In this document: positions 54,325 through 64,000 of the stretch, piece by piece
Numbering within the stretch: position 1 is the first letter of the stretch
Layout: each line of letters starts with the position of its first letter
Source of the DNA: Chamaecyparis obtusa
Lineage: Eukaryota; Streptophyta; Pinopsida; Cupressales; Cupressaceae
Reading direction: 5' to 3'
Length of the DNA stretch: 64,000 bases
NCBI GenBank assembly: GCA_027943335.1
Contig: BSBK01000525.1
Location: 586,001-650,000, forward strand
Notes under the pieces: model-generated
What the model saw: only the letters and a program-made list of their open reading frames with translations
The model's database searches: none
Told to the model about the DNA's origin: nothing
Position numbers and translations under genes: made by a program

Positions 54325-56460
54325 TAAGTAAGTTTTATCTTCTCTAGCACCATCTTCAGGTCCAAATGCCCTTCATATTGGTTTAGGAACCCTAGCTTAA
54401 CATTGGTAAGTACAATGGGAAAATTTTGACAATGGGCGTAATGTGTATTGGAAATCCTTTTGACCAATTTTTTAGGCATCAAGGAATAATGCTCTCTCAT
54501 ATTAATATCTTAACTTATATTAGATAAAATCCTCTAAGAAAATGGAATTAGGTCTTATTTATTTCAAATTCTTATGGAGTAGAAAACTTAAAAGTAACTT
54601 CATGCTATAGTATAATGAGGAAATGTGATGGCAAATAGTCTCTTTTGCACATCAAACTTTTGTTGTGTTGATAAAGCTCCACTTGGGTTAATGATATTTT
54701 TTATATAAAGGTATCCACTCCAAAATTATTAAAATCAATATAACCATTTTAAGGTTGACATCATCTTACAATTGACGTCAGTTTAAAAGTAAGGATTTAT
54801 TATGGTCCTCTTCTAGAATGAAGGATTGATGTTATGACATGGATAGAGTAGCGTGGCTATACCAAGGAGAAATTAAGTTTAAAATAAGGGAGCAGAGATA
54901 CATCAATTTTTTGAGCTATTTTAGTTGAAGATATTAATTATGAGGTCTTCTCAATTGAGGCATAGTGCTAGTTTCTAAGAAAGGTCATAAACATGGTAAC
55001 TAGGCTGAGTACTTGTGCTAACCTAGAATAGGGCGATGGCTTTTAGGGGTACTATTTATACAAAGAAGGGGATCCAACATCTCATCCCCATCCTTGAATG
55101 AATTAAATAGAGCTATGGAATGAGGGAAATATTGAGAGTCTTGAATCTTTGATTTCAAGTTTAAGGAAACTCAAAAGGAAATGTTGGATATAGAGGAAGG
55201 GAGGACTTTTTGAAGAGAGGAGGGCTTTGAAATTTTTGAATCTTGGGATAGACCTGTACATTATCTCCCTAGGGATTAACAAGTGCTATGAATATTCTAA
55301 AATTTGGTGAGATGAATAAAGAAATCATTGCTGTAAGATGGAGTTGTAAGAAGCTTCAAAGAAAATGAAAAGAAATAAAGGTGAAAATAGGCAGCCCCAG
55401 AGGCATAATTTTTTAGGATTAAAATAATGGGATCAAGGTTAGTCATATAGAGTAATGTTCCTTTGTAGATTTTGGAATTAGAAGACTCACTTCAGTCTTA
55501 ACCATATAGTATAAGCTCTCTCATATTCTCTGTGGAACAAGTTAGGGGTAGGGTTTTCTCTATTCTCTTCAAGAGGTCTATGGTCTTTATAAGAGTGTGA
55601 TGCTTTTAATATATTCAACAAGCACCAGATGATATTTTAGCCTCATAACCATATATACATATTTATAAAGTCATATAAACTCATTTTAGACATATTTGGC
55701 CCTACAATTATAATGGGAGTTATACATAAGCATAGTTTTTTATTAACAAATATATGAACTTACCATTGTTTAATCAGCTAGGGTCATTTCTATTTTTTCT
55801 TCCCTAGATATTAGTCTATGTACAGTCTTTAGTTCTAATTTCTATCCTTCACTTTTCTTTTGTTTCATCTAGAAATAATTTATTGCTAGGATAATTGTAG
55901 GATCATTTTCTCCCCTTGCGTCTTTCCTTATTTTTTACATACACACTTATTTTATTAAAAAGATTACATTCTAATGTATTCATAATTTTAAATATTTAGT
56001 CATTAGTATTCATTTAGTAATTACTAAATTCAAAGCATGCTCTTCTTATCAAAGCATACTCTTCTTATTTTTTTATTAAATTTACTCTTAAAAAATAAAT
56101 TAGGATAAACATATTTTCTTTTATTATATTCAAATAATGTTATAGGTTCTACTCTTCCTAACTTAAAAATTGATAGAATTTTCTATTTGGGGTTCAATCC
56201 TAGGTGGAAGTCAGTAATCCACATTCATTATTTTACATTCCTATAATTCTCTTAGATAATATATTACTACAAATATCATTGCTCCTTAATTTTTAAAGGC
56301 TAGCTGAAATAATATGTAAAGAAAAATTAGCCAGTCTGACTTCCATGGGAATCACTATCATTTAGGATTCACTTTCCTTAAACTTCTTTAGAAACCTTTA
56401 TAAGGAAAGCTTGGAAAACTATGTACTTATCCTACACATGATTAATTCAGCTCCTTGGCA
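54325..56460. other. LINE 3' region and unassigned AT-rich DNA
   Basis: The LINE 3' untranslated region starts here but I cannot find a poly(A) tail or a closing target duplication. Between 55000 and 55600 scattered protein-like phrases occur in several frames without any domain I know. No gene supported. Confidence 0.4.
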
Positions 56461-57054
56461 ATGGAAACCCCTATCAAATTGAGGAGCTTACATAGACAAG
56501 TAGCCTTTGATGAGGTAATCTCCTTCAGCGGGATTAGAAAGATTATCATGATCAAATTTAGTATTGTTGTAAGAGTTGTATTTGTGGTAATAGGAAGTGA
56601 ATTCAAGGAAAATACCAATAGGTATCGAGTTAACATAGATATTCTGGCAATGTTCTTAGCTTTGTCCCTTCAAGTGGATCCAAATATTAAGACTATTGGT
56701 AGTCTGTGCAGGAGAATTTTTAAAAGGAAATATCTGGTAGATTTGAACAAAATTCTAAATAGTATTCAGATAGATTTATCTATTCTGAGACCTAAAGAAT
56801 ATGAAAGGAGTGTGGTCAACAATAAATGTGTCTCCACCTTTCTAATTCTAGAGTTGGAGGACTGGGACAGATATATAGAGGAAACACCTTCAATAAGAAG
56901 GAACTTGGATTTCTTGTTATTCTTTACCCATTTACACTCTCCTACTAAGGAAAATTGGATGAATGACTTCATTTTGGAAGATGGTATTGGGATAAAATTA
57001 GCCCAAGAAGATAAATTCTCCTCGATGTCCTCATGTTCTTTAGGCAGGGCCTAA
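56461..57054 (+). CDS. U1: unknown ORF, 197 codons
   Basis: The ATG at 56461 opens METPIKLRSLHRQVAFDEVI; the frame is open to TAA 57052-57054. A hydrophobic run (KFSIVVRVVFVVIGSEF) is followed by LALSLQVDPN, RIFKRKYLVDLNKIL and SIRRNLDFLLFF. No known domain is recognised. It is related to U2 1.7 kb downstream: both start with MET, share a Q-(V/M)-A-F-x-x-(V/I)-I phrase, an I-F-K-x-K-(Y/F)-L-x-D-L-x-K segment and an R-R-N-(L/M)-D-F-L phrase in the same order. This supports a real protein family, perhaps from an unrecognised mobile element. Expression is unknown. Confidence 0.5.
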   Translation: METPIKLRSLHRQVAFDEVISFSGIRKIIMIKFSIVVRVVFVVIGSEFKENTNRYRVNIDILAMFLALSLQVDPNIKTIGSLCRRIFKRKYLVDLNKILNSIQIDLSILRPKEYERSVVNNKCVSTFLILELEDWDRYIEETPSIRRNLDFLLFFTHLHSPTKENWMNDFILEDGIGIKLAQEDKFSSMSSCSLGRA

Positions 57055-58116
57055 GGGAGTCAAGCCGTAAGGAAATTTTGTACTCATCATTTTAAAGCTA
57101 AGAAAAGCTCCAAGTTAGAAACAATCTTTCATTCCTTGTTTTGTTCAATTTTAGTTTAAAATAAAAGTCTATCATAGATCTCTCTTTAAATGAAATTGAA
57201 ATTTTGTAAGAATTGTTGTATTATTGATATTGGCCAAAGTGTAAACTAAAATGTAACCCTGGCTTTGACTCGTGTATTAGTTTACAATTTAGATTTTGCC
57301 CTCTATTTTTTGAATCAAGAAAAGTAGATGACATGCTAATTAGAATTATTACAATATAAGTTTCAGGGAAAGTAAAAACATTTTAATAATTATAATATGC
57401 AAGTGGTAATAAATGGATGCCGCCATAATAGCTAACAAGACCATCACATTGAGAAAAATGCATCTTATTCAATATAAATTTATTAGTACTATAGGACCCC
57501 TCCCTTTAGCTTAATTGAGTTTAGATCAACAACATAAACTAGGATGAAACATTTATTAACCTACCATTTTCTAGAATAAGCCTCTCCCCTAGAACTATAA
57601 TATTTCTCCCTTTAGATTTATCTTGTTGTATAACTTAAGAATAGTTTCCTTATACATTAGCTAGGGACTCAGAATGTGGTCTTGGTCTAAGCTCAATGCC
57701 ATGCAGAGATACAATCATTCCTATGATAAATGATCACAGCCGCACATCCACTTGGCATGACCATTTTAGGCAAGGGTTACCCCTATAATTATTATGCATA
57801 ATCATGCTCTCGTCATCCTTTACTTTACTAAAAAAACTAAGCACTCATATCCAACTTAGATCAACATGCACAACAACTTTTTCAAGGATCCAAGTACACA
57901 ATAACGATGATATTAAATGATCATAATTTCACATGAGCGCTAGCATCACATCATGATTAATTTTAATGCTTCAAGGGTATTTATTAGTTCTTTACTATTA
58001 AAAGAAACACTAGAATAGTTGTTATTTAGCCTTGAGATACTAATGGGAGCAACGAGTGTTATTATTTAACAACTAGCTTTGACAAGGAAAGCAACTTATC
58101 TAGTTTTTGGGCTAAA
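57055..58116. other. Unassigned AT-rich DNA between U1 and U2
   Basis: No open frame with recognisable motifs, no RNA gene and no clear repeat seen on either strand. Confidence 0.4.
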
Positions 58117-58815
58117 ATGGAAACCAGGGTACTAACCTTCCACATAGAGGAGAACAAACAAATGGCTTTCCAAGGGATCATTAAGCCTAAAATATGGAAT
58201 ATAATCCTTAAGCCTCTCTCAGATACGGTTCGCAGAGCTCTGGTAAAAGGACTTGGGGAGGAGCATTTTTTATAACAACTTCATAGTACAGGTGAATGGG
58301 CATATTATAGGACTCTTCATAGCCTTTTTGACCTTTAATGGAATGGAAAAAGGGAGAGCCATTGGAGTGGCCAAAGAAATTTTTAAGGACAAATTCCTAC
58401 AAGATCTGGAGAAGGCAGTTCATGGTATCGACAAAGACCTTACAATCCCCTTTTGAAAATATACATGAAGAAGTAAATGGTAACTTTACCCTCAATCCCT
58501 AGCTTCCAAAGGATGCTAATTCTATTCTTCAAGGATGAAGCCAAGTTTGACAAGGTCTTTCTTTCAATGAGGAGAAACATGGATTTCCTCATTTCCACAG
58601 TTCTCAAGGAGGAAATGGATCTTGATGAGGTTCTTAACTACTAGAGGGAAAAAGGCTTTGAAGTCCCAGATGAAATGGATGAGGACAATTCCAACAACAT
58701 AAAGATTATAGCCCCCTTGGTCAAAAAGACCTCAAGGAATTTTAAGATAAAACCAGAAGAAATCATCATTTTTGCAAAAGAAGGACGCCTCCTGGAGATG
58801 CAATATTATATGTAA
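58117..58815 (+). pseudogene. U2: unknown ORF related to U1, frame-shifted
   Basis: The ATG at 58117 gives METRVLTFHIEENKQMAFQG and KIWNIILKPLSDTVRRALV. The frame shifts near 58255 into SIFYNNFIVQVNGHIIGLFI and AKEIFKDKFLQDLEKAVHGI, then returns near 58520 to FFKDEAKFDKVFLSMRRNMD and continues to TAA 58813-58815 with one TAG near 58642. The matches to U1 follow the same order along the protein, so U1 and U2 are duplicates of one ancestral gene. The C-terminal half is Asp/Glu- and Lys-rich (DEMDEDNSNN, KTSRNFKIK). Function unknown. Confidence 0.5.
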
Positions 58816-61539
<2,724 letters not shown>

Positions 61540-62870
61540 TCTCCCACCATAGGCTTTAAAGCTGCTGCTCTCTAACTACCTATTGGATGCCATGATGGAA
61601 AATCCCTAGAAATGTTCCCCCTAGCACCACAAGTGTAACATGGTCATCTAGCTTGAATTTGGATCCCCTGAGATCTGGACTGCTGCTATCCAATTGTCAT
61701 ACTAGACCCACTGAATCCACCTCTAGAAGACTGATGAGTCTTAGCTAGTGGTGTATATTGTAACTAAGATTTTTCATCTCACCGAGGACCCTAAGAATTC
61801 CATTTCTTAGGCTTAGAGCCCTGCTAACCATGTGGAGGGCTTTGTCTCTGACTCTGCTAAGATTGTTGATGCTACTGAGGTGCTCTAAATGATCCTAATG
61901 AGTGCTTCTAATTCCCTTTCTAGTGGGATCTCTGGAAACCAAAAGCATGTGGTGCAGAATTGCAATTATGTGACTAAGCCCAATAATCATGAGACCTATT
62001 ATGGATCTCCTCTGTAACCATGGCCCTCTCAAAGGTGTAACACAAATCTGCTGGAGGTACCAATCATACTCTATCTAATATAGCATGGTTCAACCCTTTG
62101 ATGAAGTGGTTGACATGAAGTTTCTAATCCATCATATAATCCACGTAGGGAAGGAGTTTGAGAAACTTTCTCTCATATTGTGCCATAGTCATACCTCTCT
62201 ATTGGAGGTCATGGAACTCATCTATGTGACATGGTGTGAAATGCTCTGACATGTATTAGGCTTTGAATCTCTCAAGAAAAACCTCCCATGTGAGGGTGTC
62301 TAAAGTCAAGTGATGTTTATATTCTTCCTATCTCCACCAAGTAGAGGCATTACCTCTAAGTATATGTACTTCCAAATGTGCCTTCAGGTTGCTCTTGTAA
62401 GGATGCAACCCAAAGTAGTGCTCAAGGCTCAAAAGACATGCCTCTACCTCTGTACCATCTGTAGATCCTGAAAAGGGTTGTGGTTGACAGTGTAAGAGCT
62501 CTCTGATTAGGTCTCCTGTGTCATGGGGAGCTCTATGCACTATCTCAAGTGGTGGTGTTGGTGGTGGTTTAGGCATGTGTACTAACTCATCCTCTAAATC
62601 TACCTAACCCTCAACCTATCTAGAAGGAGGACTCCTAATCCTCTCTCAGGATTCAGTTTGCTGACCTCCTAGTGGAAATCTATCCATAATGATACTCATA
62701 ATATTCTAAAGAGCATTCAAAATATCCTGATTAGGATTTGATGGTGGTCCTGGAGGTGGTTCTGGCTCATCACCTACATCCTCTTCTGGCTACTCAACAT
62801 CCACTGAAGCCTCTCTAGTAGTCCTAGCACCTTGCCCATGGTGATGACCCCTATGTGTAACTAGAGGCAT
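61540..62870 (-). pseudogene. G2 gag, broken
   Basis: The ATG at 62870 gives MPLVTHRGHHHGQGARTTRE, parallel to the G1 start, followed by PPPGPPSNPNQDILNALQN. The gag domain at 62576-62328 reads EIVHRAPHDTGDLIREL, VEACLLSLEHYFGL and HILRGNASTWW. Downstream frames are interrupted. The knuckle near 61640 has lost two ligands (the His reads Asn and the last Cys reads Phe) and a TGA precedes it. It is truncated before any protease motif. Confidence 0.8.
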
Positions 62871-62937
62871 CCTACACAAGTGAAAGACAAGACATAAGTT
62901 GAAAATGCAATGGGTTAAGGTTCCTAGAGTTGAAATA

Positions 62938-62950
62938 TGCTCTGATAGCA
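62938..62950 (-). other. G2 primer binding site, iMet type with one change
   Basis: The minus strand reads TGCTATCAGAGCA, three bases from the LTR edge at 62954, the same spacing as in G1. Confidence 0.75.
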
Positions 62951-62953
62951 AAA

Positions 62954-64000
62954 TGTCATGCCCAAAACTAGGGCAAAACACACACAACAAACTTTAAAAA
63001 AAAAAGTCGCTAACAACAAGGTTGCATACTGAAACCAAGAGGACCAAACATCAACTAACGCACTCAACTTGCAAGGGGATTCGATGTATGTCCTGGCTTT
63101 CCATCATCCCGAATGAGTCAGGTGCACTAGGCTAAAGAAGTTCCTAACCAGGTTTAAACAAATGAGGGAAAGGTTCCCTAAGTCAAATCGCTCAAAAGTC
63201 AAGACAAAGATACTTGATTAGGATATTTAATTAAAGATTTAATTTAAACAAGATTTAAGTATAGCACAAAGTTATTTAGTAATACCCAAAAGTCTCAATG
63301 ATTAATTTTAATAATAAAGGATAGGGGTTGATGTCATACCTAGGTCAATCTAGAGATAATAGATCATTTCACCCCATAGATTTAAAGACCTCGAGATACT
63401 AAAAGCACATTGAGATAGAAAGGGTCTAATAATTCTAATATTATAATAACTAGATTAACAAAAGAAGATACATTATTAAAGGTTCATTATTTAATAATTA
63501 AAATTGACAGTTGATGATGCATTATTAAAAGTTCATTAGTGCAAGCTAAATGAATAATTAACTAAATAAAAGGGGACTAAAATCTACACTACACAAAGAA
63601 TAAATTGGAAATAATAAGCCCAAATAATGCCTTATCTGCAAGTCAATACCACTCCCAAATTAATAGGGAGGCTATAAAAATAAAAGATAAAAATAAACAA
63701 AGCAAGTAAAATAATAAGAATTACATTATAAAAGAATTAAAAGTGGGAGAATAATAATGTCCACCTAGTTAATTAATTCCACTAACTATAAATCAAAAGA
63801 AAAAGTAATATAAAAATAAAATAAAATTAAAATACAAAGATATGATCCAAAGGTCAATCCAACCCTAAATGGAAATTAGGGTTTGGGCCATATATAATAA
63901 GGCCCGAAACCCTAATCTCCAGTTTAGCTTCATACTCTTCTAAAATGGGTTAGTCTCATATGGATAGTTTCTCGGCAGATATAACAGAGGATCATAGGAA
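62954..64000 (-). repeat. G2 5' LTR, partial (cut by window edge)
   Basis: On the plus strand it opens TGTCATGCCCAAAAC, like the TGTAATGCCCAAAAT of G1. A telo-box pair with GGCCC and a TATATAATA run lies at about 63861-63900, close to the G1 position relative to the LTR edge. No gene in this stretch. Confidence 0.75.

Larger units (their letters stand above)
61540..64000 (-). mobile_element. G2: truncated relative of G1 (5' LTR and gag only in view)
   Basis: On the minus strand: an LTR entering from the right edge, a PBS and gag up to a degraded zinc knuckle, then an abrupt end at about 61540, at the point matching 4383 of G1. The rest of pol is absent. It is clearly homologous to G1 over gag but well diverged. 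Confidence 0.8.

Noticed and set aside
54258..54500. Minus-strand ORF near the LINE end
   Set aside because: It overlaps the LINE RNase H C-terminus and 3' untranslated region and shows no domain.

Overview
This window looks like a piece of a large, repeat-rich plant nuclear genome. It is AT-rich. Every recognisable coding sequence belongs to a plant retroelement lineage: a chromodomain Ty3/gypsy element, a Tat-type Ty3/gypsy element, SIRE-like and other Ty1/copia elements, and an L1-type LINE with a C-terminal RNase H. I found no convincing host gene, tRNA, rRNA or CRISPR array. The density of nested, decayed insertions would suit a gymnosperm or another big-genome plant, but the sequence alone does not settle the species.

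Left block (1-25.7 kb), all on the minus strand. G1 is a chromodomain gypsy element. Its partial 3' LTR is at 1-1013, its body at 1014-5772, and its 5' LTR runs from 5773 to 18572. That LTR is split by S1 (9698-17027), a non-autonomous SIRE-like element. S1 keeps a coiled-coil/zinc-knuckle gag remnant, has no pol, and carries a long accessory reading frame of about 1,090 codons. G1 itself sits in the 3' LTR of C1 (18573-23515), a copia element with gag and protease but an acidic frame of unknown function where integrase and RT should be. C2, another copia fragment (gag, PBS and LTR), follows.

Middle block (25.7-54.3 kb). One plus-strand LINE of about 6.3 kb net is stretched over 28.6 kb by four LTR-element insertions: S2 (26197-32263, SIRE-like copia, minus), a long solo LTR (34132-39276) that holds a second solo LTR (36543-37637), a solo LTR with a short tail (41092-42233), and T1 (43746-53740, Tat-like gypsy, plus). 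Target-site duplications are visible as AGTAT, ATCAA/GTCAA, CCACA, GATAC and CAATC, and the LINE reading resumes across each break.

Right block (54.3-64 kb). It is mostly unassigned AT-rich DNA. It contains two paralogous ORFs of unknown function (U1 at 56461-57054 and U2 at 58117-58815), a long TA microsatellite, and G2, a truncated relative of G1 (61540-64000).

Nothing here works as an operon or pathway; the elements are linked by insertion history. Most in-frame stops are TAG where related proteins have Gln or Trp, which fits decay of methylated CHG cytosines. The strongest candidates for something undescribed are the S1 accessory ORF, the T1 domain order (RNase H ahead of RT) with its repeated 14-bp-stem hairpins in the LTR, the acidic C1 frame, and the U1/U2 family. 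All identities and percentages were judged by eye; no search or alignment program was run.
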